Source: Polymorphum gilvum SL003B-26A1 (lineage in GTDB: Bacteria; Pseudomonadota; Alphaproteobacteria; Rhizobiales; Stappiaceae). From it: 64,000 bases of DNA. Position numbers and translations under genes: made by a program. The stretch spans positions 1,317,001 to 1,381,000 of the forward strand of contig NC_015259.1 in NCBI RefSeq assembly GCF_000192745.1, given 5' to 3'. Positions 55,754-64,000 of this stretch are shown in pieces. The notes under the pieces are model-generated. The model worked only from the letters and a program-made list of their open reading frames with translations, was not told the DNA's origin and ran no database searches. Numbering within the stretch: position 1 is the stretch's first letter; every line of letters starts with the position of its first letter.

Positions 55754-56680
55754 ATGCCGCGTGCCGGCTCTCATTCGTCTGCGCCCGATCCGACCAGCAT
55801 CGGCGAGGTGGCAGCCCCGCCATTCGCCCTCACCCCCAACCCGGACAAGGTGTTTGCCGCGCGCGCCCGGCGCTTCGCCGACCTGGCGGCGCGGGGCGAC
55901 GACCTTGCTCCTTATCTCCTGTTCCTGTCCGGTCTGTGTGCCGCCCAGGCAGGCATCCTGGCCGGACTGCCGCCGGTCGTGCTGCCTGCCGAGGACGAGC
56001 GCGCAAGGTCCAGCCGGCACGGCATGCCGCAGCTCGGACGCACGGGACTGGCCGGCGACCCGGTCGCGCTCGCCACTTTCGACGCCCTGCTGGCCGCGCT
56101 CGACGGCGGGCCCATGCCGGCCCAGACCCAGGCGGCGGTGACGCGGCTGCGGGCCGCCAGCCCGGAGAGCCGCGGCGCGCTGCTCGACGATGCGCTGGCC
56201 GAGCAGGCGGATCCGACGCGGATCGCGGAAACGGTGCTGGCTGCCGCGGCGCTGCAAGTGCACATGACGCGCATGGCCGCCGGACTGGATGCCGACAGCC
56301 TGAAAAAGGTCGCTAACGGCGCCTGCCCGGCCTGCGGCGGCGCGCCGGTGGCCAGCGCCGTGGTCGGGCGCGAGGGCATGGCCAACACCCGCTTCTGCAC
56401 CTGCGCGCTGTGCGCCACCGAATGGCACGTCGTGCGCGTGCTGTGCCTCAGTTGCGGCAACGAGCGCGGACTGGTCTTCCACGGCATCGAGGGCGGCGAC
56501 GACAACGTCAAGGCCGAGACCTGCCCGACGTGCTCGAGCTACACCAAGATCGTCTATCAGAACCGGGATCCCGCGCTCGATCCGCTCGCCGACGACGTCG
56601 GCTCCCTGGCGCTCGACCTGATGCTGGCGGAGACCGGCAAGACGCGCTTCTCGGTCAATCCGTTCCTCATCGGCTACTGA
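55754..56680 (+). CDS. fdhE: Formate dehydrogenase accessory protein FdhE
   Basis: 308 residues from ATG 55754 (GAGGGAGG five bases upstream; an open frame before it is not used). Rubredoxin-like zinc/iron knuckles: ACPACGGAPVAS, CTCALCATEWHVVRVLCLSCGN and ETCPTCSSYTKI. FdhE is needed for maturation of Tat-exported respiratory formate dehydrogenases, possibly by checking the Fe-S/Mo cofactor before export. Ends 4 bases before selA. Confidence 0.92.
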   Translation: MPRAGSHSSAPDPTSIGEVAAPPFALTPNPDKVFAARARRFADLAARGDDLAPYLLFLSGLCAAQAGILAGLPPVVLPAEDERARSSRHGMPQLGRTGLAGDPVALATFDALLAALDGGPMPAQTQAAVTRLRAASPESRGALLDDALAEQADPTRIAETVLAAAALQVHMTRMAAGLDADSLKKVANGACPACGGAPVASAVVGREGMANTRFCTCALCATEWHVVRVLCLSCGNERGLVFHGIEGGDDNVKAETCPTCSSYTKIVYQNRDPALDPLADDVGSLALDLMLAETGKTRFSVNPFLIGY

Positions 56681-56684
56681 GTCC

Positions 56685-58082
56685 ATGGGCCAGGGGTTCG
56701 CAAACCTGCCGTCGGTGGACGAGGTGCTGCGCGGGCCGGCCGGACAGCTGTGCAGCGCGCGCTTCGGCCATGCGGCGACGCTGTCGGAGGTGCGCGCCGG
56801 GCTCGAGGCCCTGCGCGCGCGGCTGCGCGCCGATCCGGCGGCGGCGCCCGACCGTTCGGCGGCGGCGGAAGGGCTCGGCCGCCAGGCGCTCGCGGCGCTC
56901 GAGCGGGCCGACGCGTCGAGGATGGTGCGCGTCTTCAACCTCACAGGCACGGTCCTGCACACCAATCTGGGTCGGGCGATCTATGCCGACTCCGCGGTCG
57001 AGGCGGCGACCCGCGCCATGCGCCACCCGCTGGCGCTGGAATACGACCTGGAGTCCGGCCGGCGCGGCCAGCGCGACGATGCCGTGCAGCAGCTTGTGAG
57101 CGAACTGACCGGGGCGGAGGACGCTTGTCTCGTCAACAACAACGCCGCCGCCGTGCTGCTGGTGCTGGCGGCGCTGGGGCAGGGGCGCGAGACGATCGTG
57201 TCGCGCGGCGAACTGATCGAGATCGGTGGCTCGTTCCGCATGCCGGCGATCATGGAGGCGGCGGGGACGCGCCTGCGCGAGGTGGGAACCACCAACCGGA
57301 CGCATCCGCAGGACTATGCCGGCGCCATCGGACCCCAGACGGCCCTGCTGATGAAGGTACATACCTCGAACTACCTGATCCAGGGCTTCACGAGGGAAAC
57401 CACCACCGCCGAGTTGGCGCTGCTCGCCCGCGAGGCCGGCTTGCCGCTCGTCGACGACCTCGGCTCGGGCACGCTGGTCGACCTGTCCCGCTGGGGGCTG
57501 GCGCGCGAGCGCACGGTGCAGGACGCGCTGCGCGACGGCGCGGATCTGGTGACCTTCTCGGGCGACAAGCTGCTGGGCGGGCCGCAGGCGGGGTTCATCG
57601 TCGGGCGGCGCGATCTGGTGCGCGCCTGCGCCAGTCACCCGATCAAGCGCGCCGTGCGGCTCGACAAGGTGCGGCTAGCGGCGCTGGAGGCGACGCTCAA
57701 GCTCTATCGCGATCCGGATCGGTTGGCCGAGCGCCTGCCGACGCTGGCGGCCTTCGCGCGCGGGGTCGAGGACCTGCGTGCGCTCGCCGCTCGGCTCGCG
57801 CCTGCCGTCGCCGCGGCCACCGGCCGTGCGGTGGAGATCGCCGAGACCCGCAGCCAGATCGGCTCCGGAGCGCTGCCGCTGGAGACGATTCCTTCGATCG
57901 CGCTGTGCCTGCCGGCCGCCGGGGGCGAGGCCGACCGGCTCGCTGTCGCCTTTCGCCGCCTGCCGATCCCGGTGGTCGGGCGCCTCGAGGGCGGTGCGGT
58001 GCTGCTCGACCTGCGCTGCCTAGACGACGAGGACGCCTTTGTCGCGCAGCTGCCTGCCTTTGGCATGGAGGCACCATGCTGA
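56685..58082 (+). CDS. selA: L-seryl-tRNA(Sec) selenium transferase
   Basis: 465 residues. PLP enzyme of fold type I that turns Ser-tRNA(Sec) into Sec-tRNA(Sec) with selenophosphate. N-terminal helical domain LPSVDEVLRGPAGQL, then VFNLTGTVLHTNLGRAIYAD, CLVNNNAAAVLLVLAALGQG, RGELIEIGGSFRMPAIMEAA and the PLP lysine in LVTFSGDKLLGGPQAGFIVG. Usual length. The stop overlaps the next gene by 7 bases. Confidence 0.96.
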   Translation: MGQGFANLPSVDEVLRGPAGQLCSARFGHAATLSEVRAGLEALRARLRADPAAAPDRSAAAEGLGRQALAALERADASRMVRVFNLTGTVLHTNLGRAIYADSAVEAATRAMRHPLALEYDLESGRRGQRDDAVQQLVSELTGAEDACLVNNNAAAVLLVLAALGQGRETIVSRGELIEIGGSFRMPAIMEAAGTRLREVGTTNRTHPQDYAGAIGPQTALLMKVHTSNYLIQGFTRETTTAELALLAREAGLPLVDDLGSGTLVDLSRWGLARERTVQDALRDGADLVTFSGDKLLGGPQAGFIVGRRDLVRACASHPIKRAVRLDKVRLAALEATLKLYRDPDRLAERLPTLAAFARGVEDLRALAARLAPAVAAATGRAVEIAETRSQIGSGALPLETIPSIALCLPAAGGEADRLAVAFRRLPIPVVGRLEGGAVLLDLRCLDDEDAFVAQLPAFGMEAPC

Positions 58083-58852
58083 AGAGGCTGTTCGGTGCCA
58101 GGCCCGATCCCGAAGCGGAACTGAAACGGGCCATCGGCCTGCTCGACGCGGGCAGGGTGGAGGCGGCGCTTGACCTCCTGGTGCCGCTCGCCAAGGCCGG
58201 TCATGCGCGTGCGCAGGCCGAGGTGGGCACCATACTGCTCAGCGTGCAGGGGATCCGCCCCGACGACGAGGCGGCAGTCAAATGGCTCATCGCCGCGGCC
58301 CTGCAGGGCGATCCGGCAGGAGCGCGGATGCTGGGCTTTGCCTATCTCGACGGACGCGGCGTGCCGGTCGACGCGGTGACCGCCCGCGATCTGCTTAAGA
58401 AGGCGGCCGCCGGGGGCGACCTGCTTGCCGCCGAGCATCTGGCCGAGATGTTCGGCGATGCGGACGGCCCCCATGCGGACCTGCCGGTGGCGCGCGTCTA
58501 TGCCGAACAGGCGGCAAAGGGCGGGCGCAGCGCGGCGATGCTGCGGCTGGGGCGGATGCTCTACGACGGTGCCGGGGGCGAGGTCGACCCGGTGGCGGCG
58601 GCCTGGTGGTGGGCCCTTGCCGCACGGGCAGGCGAGGCCGATGCGCTGGTGCTCCTGGGCGTCGCCCGCGCGCTCGGACGCGGCACGGCACGCGATCCGG
58701 TGCAGGGCTGCGCGCTGGTGCTGAAGGGGTGCGAGGCCGGCAGCGCGCTGGCCGGCGTCTATCTGCACGGGCTCATGGCCGGGCTCGATGCCCGCCAGCG
58801 GGGCGAGGCGGAGGCGCTTGCCACCGCGCCGCTTGCGGAGTTGCTGCCATGA
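58076..58852 (+). CDS. Sel1-like repeat protein inside the sel operon
   Basis: 258 residues composed of about five Sel1-like repeats (36-residue helical pairs, such as [60 protein letters not shown] and [20 protein letters not shown]). No signal peptide; cytoplasmic. It overlaps selA by 7 bases and selB by 4, so its translation is locked to both. A TPR/Sel1-like gene between selA and selB also occurs in Sinorhizobium. It probably scaffolds protein contacts, perhaps of the Sec machinery; this is inference. The name Sel1 is unrelated to selenium. Confidence 0.82.
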   Translation: MLKRLFGARPDPEAELKRAIGLLDAGRVEAALDLLVPLAKAGHARAQAEVGTILLSVQGIRPDDEAAVKWLIAAALQGDPAGARMLGFAYLDGRGVPVDAVTARDLLKKAAAGGDLLAAEHLAEMFGDADGPHADLPVARVYAEQAAKGGRSAAMLRLGRMLYDGAGGEVDPVAAAWWWALAARAGEADALVLLGVARALGRGTARDPVQGCALVLKGCEAGSALAGVYLHGLMAGLDARQRGEAEALATAPLAELLP

Positions 58853-60921
58853 TCGTCGGCACCGCGGGCCATATCGACCATGGCAAGACCAGTCTGGTCC
58901 GTGCCCTGACAGGTGTGGAGACCGACCGGCTGAAGGAGGAAAAGGCGCGCGGGATCACGATCGAGCTCGGCTTCGCCTACTGGCGTCGGCCCCATGGCAC
59001 GGTCGGCTTCGTCGACGTGCCGGGGCACGAACGGCTGGTGCACACCATGCTGGCCGGAGCGACCGGGATCGATCTGCTGTTGCTGGTGGTCGCCGCCGAC
59101 GACGGCCCCATGCCGCAGACGCGCGAGCATCTGGCGATCGCCGACCTGCTCGGCCTTCGGCACGGGATGGTCGCCCTGACCAAGGCCGATCTGGTCGGCC
59201 CGCAGCGGCTGGCCGAGGCCGAGGCGGAAATCCGGGCGGCGCTGCGCGGCACCGGCCTGGCCGGCATCCCGATTCATCCGGTGTCTGCCGCGACCGGGCA
59301 GGGCATCGAGCGTTTGGCCGCTGCGCTCGACGCGGCTGCGCTCGACCTCGGAACCCGGCGGGCCGACGATGCCTTCCGGCTTGCGATCGACCGGGTGTTC
59401 ACTCTGCAGGGCACCGGCACCGTGGTCACCGGGACCATCCTGTCCGGCCGCGTGGCGGTGGGCGACCGGCTCGTCGTCTCGCCGGCGGGACTGGAGGCGC
59501 GCGTTCGCTCGCTCCATGCCCAGAACGCGGCGGCGGAAGAGGCTTTCGCCGGGCAGCGCTGCGCCGTGGCGCTGGCGGGAGCGCGCATCTCGACCGACAG
59601 CGTGACGCGCGGCGCCGTGCTGCTGTACCCGTCGCTCCATGGGCCGACGCAGCGCATGGACGTGTCGGTGCGCGTGCTGCGCGGCGAGGCGAAGGCCCTG
59701 TCGCAATGGGCTGCCGTGCGGGTGCATCACGCGGCCGAGGAAACCACGGCGCGGCTGGTGCCGCTCAGCGCGGATGCGATCCCGCCGGGCGCGGAGGGGT
59801 TCGCCCAGCTCGTGCTCGACGCGCCGCTCGCGGCGGCGGTGGGCGACCGGTTCGTTCTGCGCGACATCTCGGCCACCCGCACGATCGGCGGCGGAACCAT
59901 CCTCGACCTCGCGGGGCCTGAGCGGCGGCGGCGCGCGCCCGCGCGGCTGGACGAGTTGCGGCGACTCGCCACGTCCGCGCCCGACGAGGCGCTGGCCGCG
60001 TTGCTCGACGGCCCGCGCGGCTGGGTCGATCCGCAGCGCTGGGTGCGGGATCGGGCCGAGCTGCCCGAGGCGGCGGACGCTCTGGTCGACCGGCTTGGAC
60101 TTGTGGTGCTGCCGCGACCCGACGGCGGCACGGCGGCCTTTTCCGCCGCCGGTTGGGCGCGACTGCGGGACGAGATCGGTGCACGGCTCGACCAGGCGCA
60201 CGAGGAGCGCCCGGACCTGCCAGGCCTTGGCCAGGAACGCCTGCGCCTGTCGCTGGTCCCGCGCCTGCCGGCGCCGGTGTTCCAGGCGGTGCTGGGCCGG
60301 CTGGCCGAGGAAGGCGTGGCCAGGCCCGACCGGTCCTGGCTGCGCCGGCCCTGGTTCGAGGTGCGCCTGTCGCCGGAGGAAGAGGAGATCTGGCGCCGCC
60401 TGCTGCCGCGGTTCGCGGGCGAAGGCCGGTTCCGCACGCCGCGCGTGCGCGACATCGCGCGCGACACCGGGCTCGACGAGGGGCTGGTGCGCCGTATCCT
60501 CAAGCTCGCCGCCCGGCGCGGCGATGTGGAGGAACTTGCGCACGACCACTTCTTCCTGTCGGAGACGGTGACCGAGATGGCCGGCATCGTCCGGGACCTG
60601 GCCGAGGCGGCGGCACCGGAAGGCTTTCCCGTCACGGCCTTCCGCGACCGGCTCGACAACGGCCGCAAGGTGGCCATCCAGATCCTCGAATTCTTCGATC
60701 GCCAGGGGCTGACCATGCGGCGCGGCGACATCCGCCGCATCAACCCGCACAAGAAGGACCTATATTGCCGGGTGCAGACGCCCGGACCCGTTTCAGGAGG
60801 AGAATCGTCCCCGGTGGGGCGTCCGGACTTCAAATCCGGGAGGGGCTGCGAGACAGTCCCTGGTGGGTTCGACTCCCGCCTCCTCCGCCAAGTTGCCGAC
60901 GTTCGAGAGGCTGGACGATGA
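58849..60921 (+). CDS. selB: Selenocysteine-specific elongation factor SelB
   Basis: 690 residues as the frame stands. EF-Tu-like domains [47 protein letters not shown], and TKADL; then C-terminal winged helices ([25 protein letters not shown], ending [18 protein letters not shown]) that bind the SECIS hairpin. After HKKDLYCRV (about residue 642) the frame stays open through the entire tRNA-Sec gene and ends at TGA 60919-60921. The last 45 or so residues are therefore encoded by tRNA and its flanks. Overlaps its upstream neighbour by 4 bases and the downstream gene start by 3. Confidence 0.95.
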   Translation: MIVGTAGHIDHGKTSLVRALTGVETDRLKEEKARGITIELGFAYWRRPHGTVGFVDVPGHERLVHTMLAGATGIDLLLLVVAADDGPMPQTREHLAIADLLGLRHGMVALTKADLVGPQRLAEAEAEIRAALRGTGLAGIPIHPVSAATGQGIERLAAALDAAALDLGTRRADDAFRLAIDRVFTLQGTGTVVTGTILSGRVAVGDRLVVSPAGLEARVRSLHAQNAAAEEAFAGQRCAVALAGARISTDSVTRGAVLLYPSLHGPTQRMDVSVRVLRGEAKALSQWAAVRVHHAAEETTARLVPLSADAIPPGAEGFAQLVLDAPLAAAVGDRFVLRDISATRTIGGGTILDLAGPERRRRAPARLDELRRLATSAPDEALAALLDGPRGWVDPQRWVRDRAELPEAADALVDRLGLVVLPRPDGGTAAFSAAGWARLRDEIGARLDQAHEERPDLPGLGQERLRLSLVPRLPAPVFQAVLGRLAEEGVARPDRSWLRRPWFEVRLSPEEEEIWRRLLPRFAGEGRFRTPRVRDIARDTGLDEGLVRRILKLAARRGDVEELAHDHFFLSETVTEMAGIVRDLAEAAAPEGFPVTAFRDRLDNGRKVAIQILEFFDRQGLTMRRGDIRRINPHKKDLYCRVQTPGPVSGGESSPVGRPDFKSGRGCETVPGGFDSRLLRQVADVREAGR
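60796..60890 (+). tRNA. selC: tRNA-Sec (selC), anticodon UCA, inside the selB frame
   Basis: 95 bases, ending with encoded CCA. Seven/eight-pair acceptor GGAGGAG / CTCCTCC with G discriminator, six-pair D stem (CCCC-GGT-GGGG core), anticodon arm CCGGA-CTTCAAA-TCCGG (anticodon TCA), a long variable arm (AGGGGCTG / CAGTCCCT) and T-loop TTCGACT. All are features of bacterial tRNA-Sec. It is charged with serine, converted by SelA and delivered by SelB. No promoter of its own is evident. Confidence 0.95.
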
Positions 60922-61367
60922 CCGAAAGACCCGGTTTCCTGACAGAACTGGATCGCCGCGCCAGCGAGGCGCAACAGGAGGAGGTGCGCTTCCGCAGGTC
61001 CTTTGCCGAAGAAGTGGCCAGGCGGGAGCGCGCCCGCGTGTTCGCCTTCCGCCGGGCCGGGTTCATGGCCAGGATGACGGCCGTCTGTATCCCTGCCGAC
61101 AGCGACGAGGCCGCCGCCAAGGCGGCGCAGGCAGCCATCTGTGCCGAGTTCGGCTGGTCCGGCGGCAGCGAGGCGCACGCCCGCATCCTCGACCGCTTCG
61201 CGCCGGTCGCCGAGGCGGTCCGGCGAAGCGTCACGGGTGCTGCGGACGAGACCGATCCGATCGCCGAGATGGCGGACTTCGAGGACTGGTATGCCGAGAC
61301 GACCGGCAGCCCGTTCCTCGCCCTGTTCGACCAGGAACCGCTCGAGGCCCCGGTTGTCGAGTTCTGA
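60918..61367 (+). CDS. Hypothetical protein following tRNA-Sec (149 aa)
   Basis: ATG 60918 overlaps the selB TGA (ATGA) and has GAGAGG ten bases upstream. The product starts [20 protein letters not shown] and is highly charged with a long N-terminal helix (EEVRFRRSFAEEVARRERAR VFAF), then an alanine-rich helical region (AAKAAQAAICAEFGWSG) and an acidic end (DPIAEMADFEDWYAETTGSP). No signal peptide or membrane helix. I do not recognise a family. Its tight coupling to selB suggests work in the Sec or formate dehydrogenase system. Confidence 0.7.
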   Translation: MTERPGFLTELDRRASEAQQEEVRFRRSFAEEVARRERARVFAFRRAGFMARMTAVCIPADSDEAAAKAAQAAICAEFGWSGGSEAHARILDRFAPVAEAVRRSVTGAADETDPIAEMADFEDWYAETTGSPFLALFDQEPLEAPVVEF

Positions 61368-61725
61368 GACCGACTTCTCGCGCTGGCTCTCGGCCCGCTA
61401 TGCGGCGAGCGAGGGATTCACGGCGCTCATCCTGCTGGTGGCGATTCGCGAGCAGGTCGACATGCTGGCCTGTGCCTATCTGCACGTGATCGGGGACGAC
61501 ATCACCTGGCCCGAGATGCGCGGGCTTATCGACCAGAGCGGCAAGCCCTGGGACGGTGTGGCGATCTTTGCCGAGAACGCTGTCGGAGGCGGCCCGGTGA
61601 TCGATGTCGTCGCCGCGTCGCGCCTACAGGACCGGATCGATCAGGTGACCGCCGACCGGATGGTACTGAACGAGGCCGGCTTCTTCGACCCCAGGGGGCG
61701 GGCGATCCGGATCGATCCGGCATGA
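61354..61725 (+). CDS. Hypothetical protein, last gene of the sel operon (123 aa)
   Basis: Start taken as TTG 61354 with GAGG six bases upstream, overlapping the previous gene by 14 bases; no ATG or GTG fits. The sequence (ARYAASEGFTALILLVAIRE QVDMLACAYLHVIGDDITWP, then WDGVAIFAENAVGGGPVIDV) looks like a compact alpha/beta protein. No family recognised. It converges with selD. With its neighbour it forms an uncharacterised pair that ends the selenium operon. Confidence 0.65.
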   Translation: MSSSETDFSRWLSARYAASEGFTALILLVAIREQVDMLACAYLHVIGDDITWPEMRGLIDQSGKPWDGVAIFAENAVGGGPVIDVVAASRLQDRIDQVTADRMVLNEAGFFDPRGRAIRIDPA

Positions 61726-61784
61726 GGCCCGACCACCCCTGAAGGCTTGCGGCTTGCGCGCGGATAGCGTGACGGACCGGAACG

Positions 61785-63995
61785 TCAGACCAGGACGATC
61801 CGGCCCTGGCCGGCCGTCGCGGCTCCGGCCTCGACCGTGCCGATCCGAACCGCGGCCTCGCCGGCGGCATCGAGCGCTGCCATCGCCTTGTCCACCGCCT
61901 CGGCCGGCAGCGCGGCCAGCAACCCGCCGCAGGTCTGCGGATCAAACAGGAGATCGGTTGTCGCGCCCCGCGGTCCGTCGACGTGATGGTCGAGGGCGGC
62001 CCGGTTGGCCGGCATCAGCGTCGAGGCAATGCCCTGCTCGGCGAGATCCGCGGCCCCCGGCAGGAGCGGGATTGCAGACAGATCCAGCCGCGCCGAGAGA
62101 CGGCCGTGGCCGAGCATCTCCCACAGATGGCCGGCGAGGCCGAAGCCCGTGACGTCGGTCATCGCACGGGCGGATCCGCGCAGGATGTCGGCGGCCATAC
62201 CGAGCGGGCGGGCCATCGCGGCGATGCAGGCGGCCCAGGCCTCTCCGAGCATCGGGCCTCCGGTCCGGCGCGTGCGGGCGAGCGCCATCTCGGCGGCCAG
62301 CACCACGCCGGTGCCGATCGGCTTGGTCAGGATCAGACAATCGCTCGGCTGCGCGGCGTGCTTGGCCACTGGAGCCGACGCCAGGCCCGTGACCGTGAAG
62401 CCGATGGTCAGTTCGTCTCCGACCGCCGTGTGGCCGCCGGCCAACTCTGCTCCAGCGTCGCGGAACACGGCGCCGGCAGCGGCCATGACTTCGGCGAGCA
62501 TCCGCGCCTGCAGCCGTTCCGACAGGCGCGGGAGGGTGATTTGCGCCAGCGCGATCTGCGGCGCGGCGCCCATGGCCCAGATGTCGCCAAGCGCGTGGAT
62601 CGCGGCAAGGCGCGCCATGAGATGGGGATCGCCGACGAAGGCGCGCAGGTGGTCGGTGGTGATCACCTGCCGCATGCCGCCGACGGACAGCACCGCGGCA
62701 TCGTCGCCCGGGCCGGAGAGCAGGTCGTCGCGCTGCGGCGGGGGCAGGGCAGCCAGGGCCTCGGCCAGGGTGACGCTGCCGACCTTGGCACCACAACCGC
62801 CACACATCGGCTTGGTCCCCATCGCCTCGGCCAACCCCCTGGCGTGCGGTTGCGGCAGGGGCTCTACGGGCATGGCGGGATAGGCGTCGAACCTGGTCAT
62901 GAACCGTCGGTCGATGCTGTCCTTGATCTGCCACAGCCAGCGGCCGCCGATGCGCAGGCCGAACTTGTCGGCCACAGCGGCCTTGCCGCCCATGGAGATC
63001 AGCTTCAGGTAGTCGCGCTGCGGCGCATAACGGCGCATGGCGCCGCCGGCGACGGCGGCGCGCAGGTTGTGGAAGAGGACCGGTGCCTCGCGCACCGCAT
63101 AGACGCCGGCCTTGGGACGCGGGGCGAAGGCCAGATGGGCGCAGTCGCCGGCGGCGAAGACCGCCGGATCCGAGGATTGCAGCGTCGGCGAGACGACGAC
63201 GAAGCCGTCATGCAGAACGAGCCCGGTCTCGGCCAGCCAGGCCTGCGGCTGCGAGCCCGCGACCGACAGGGTGAAGTCCGAGCGCAGGCGGGAGCCGTCC
63301 GTCAGGTCAACGGCGTCTGCCAGGATCCGGGCGACAGAGACGTCGGTCCGCAATGCGATGCCATGGGCGTCCATGGCAGCCAGCAAGCTGCGCCGTGTCG
63401 CCGGGGCGACGCCCGGCAGCGCCGTGGCCTGCCGTTCCACCACGGTAATCCGCGGCTGTCGACCGGCCGCCGCCAGGCGATGGGCCGAGGCCAGCGCCAG
63501 TTCGACGCCGCCCACGCCGCCGCCGATGACGGTCAGGTGCGGCGCCTGCGGCGCATCGGCGACAAACCGCTGCCACTGCTCGCTGTAGTCGCCGAGAGGC
63601 TTGGCGCTGACACCGTGTTCGGCATAGCCGGGGAGATGCGGCAGGTCGGAGGCGATGCCGATGTCGATCGAGGCGACGTCGTAGGCCAGCACCCGGCCCG
63701 AAGCGAGCCGCGCCTGGCGCGCCTCAGGGTCAAGGCCGACCACCCGGTCCAGGATCGCCCGGGCTCCGGCAAAGCGGGTGAGGCGGACCAGGTCGATCAT
63801 CATCTCGTCGCGCCTGTAGTGGCCGGCGATCGCTCCGGGCAGCATGCCCGTGTAAGGCGCGACGGGGCCCGGATTGACCACCGTGATGCGCGCGCCGGCG
63901 AGCGGTGCCATGCCCCACATGCGCAGCACCAGCGCATGGGCATGGCCACCGCCGATCAGAAGGATGTCCTGGGTCAGGGGAAGGGGCGCACGCAT
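61785..63995 (-). CDS. selD: Selenide, water dikinase SelD fused to an N-terminal FAD/NAD(P) oxidoreductase
   Basis: 736 residues. N-terminal half (about 1-385) is a pyridine-nucleotide-disulfide-type flavoprotein related to NDH-2: DILLIGGGHAHALVLRMWGM, VIGGGVGGVELALASAHRL and AVFAAGDCAHLAF. C-terminal half (about 395-736) is SelD: catalytic loop PMCGGCGAKVGSVTLAEALA with cysteine, not selenocysteine, then SGPGDDAAVL, ALGDIWAMGAAPQIALAQI and AMTDVTGFGLAGHLWEM. SelD makes selenophosphate from selenide and ATP; the fused domain (the Nterm_to_SelD type) may reduce a selenium compound to feed it. Start ATG 63993-63995 is 5 bases from the window edge, so an upstream start cannot be excluded. Confidence 0.93.
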   Translation of the reverse strand: MRAPLPLTQDILLIGGGHAHALVLRMWGMAPLAGARITVVNPGPVAPYTGMLPGAIAGHYRRDEMMIDLVRLTRFAGARAILDRVVGLDPEARQARLASGRVLAYDVASIDIGIASDLPHLPGYAEHGVSAKPLGDYSEQWQRFVADAPQAPHLTVIGGGVGGVELALASAHRLAAAGRQPRITVVERQATALPGVAPATRRSLLAAMDAHGIALRTDVSVARILADAVDLTDGSRLRSDFTLSVAGSQPQAWLAETGLVLHDGFVVVSPTLQSSDPAVFAAGDCAHLAFAPRPKAGVYAVREAPVLFHNLRAAVAGGAMRRYAPQRDYLKLISMGGKAAVADKFGLRIGGRWLWQIKDSIDRRFMTRFDAYPAMPVEPLPQPHARGLAEAMGTKPMCGGCGAKVGSVTLAEALAALPPPQRDDLLSGPGDDAAVLSVGGMRQVITTDHLRAFVGDPHLMARLAAIHALGDIWAMGAAPQIALAQITLPRLSERLQARMLAEVMAAAGAVFRDAGAELAGGHTAVGDELTIGFTVTGLASAPVAKHAAQPSDCLILTKPIGTGVVLAAEMALARTRRTGGPMLGEAWAACIAAMARPLGMAADILRGSARAMTDVTGFGLAGHLWEMLGHGRLSARLDLSAIPLLPGAADLAEQGIASTLMPANRAALDHHVDGPRGATTDLLFDPQTCGGLLAALPAEAVDKAMAALDAAGEAAVRIGTVEAGAATAGQGRIVLV

Positions 63996-64000
63996 CGTGA

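Noticed and set aside
61365-61367. TGA ending the 149-residue gene as a possible second selenocysteine codon
   Set aside because: Reading on gives only a frame-shifted shadow of the next gene, and no SECIS-like hairpin or conserved context follows.

Overview
The window is GC-rich chromosomal DNA (locally AT-rich only in a few intergenic stretches). It looks like an alphaproteobacterium of the Hyphomicrobiales (Rhizobiales). The reasons are DUF992, DUF930 and DUF3775 proteins, the greA / lrp / trxB / lsrB-vtlR neighbourhood with an AbcR-like small RNA, a dnaG-rpoD pair, and dispersed palindromic repeats of the GTCATCCCGG type. A Stappia-like marine or soil bacterium would fit, but genus is an inference.

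Left part (1-18.7 kb): a transporter / chalcone-isomerase-fold pair, uvrB with a long repetitive N-terminal extension, a VOC / DUF1579 pair divergent from a MarR regulator with a palindromic operator, a diguanylate cyclase, and a short decayed patch (internally deleted bacterioferritin-like gene beside an oxyR fragment without its DNA-binding domain). Then come a SelW-like thioredoxin-fold protein, a choline-kinase-like protein, a membrane acyltransferase-like protein, several small membrane proteins, a PAS-like protein, an aspartate aminotransferase and a DUF992 protein.

Middle part (18.7-47 kb): an atypical EF-G paralogue, msrP, the AbcR-like sRNA next to its presumed LysR activator, trxB, an ELM1-like protein, lrp, greA, carB, an XRE regulator, an AraC regulator, a MerR regulator, carA, a YqeY protein, dnaG, rpoD, a small inverted-repeat element sitting between two copies of the rpoD terminator hairpin, a DUF930 protein, cytochrome b561, speED, a GNAT enzyme, a SIMPL protein, an AI-2E-family membrane protein and tRNA-Ile(CAU).

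Right part (47-64 kb): a nearly complete selenium system. It holds a three-gene ABC transporter of the kind proposed to import selenium oxyanions (binding protein, ATPase, fused double permease), and a respiratory formate dehydrogenase whose catalytic subunit has an in-frame UGA (selenocysteine) followed by a SECIS hairpin. After it come the iron-sulfur and cytochrome subunits, fdhE, selA, a Sel1-repeat protein, selB, tRNA-Sec (selC) and two unrecognised small genes. On the opposite strand is selD fused to a flavoprotein oxidoreductase. The genes logically form a chain: selenium uptake, selenophosphate synthesis (SelD), Sec-tRNA charging (SelA on selC), Sec insertion (SelB) and the client enzyme. 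The most unusual detail is that selB stays open through the whole tRNA-Sec gene and its stop codon overlaps the start of the next gene. Coordinates come from manual reading; family names rest on recognised motifs, not on database searches.
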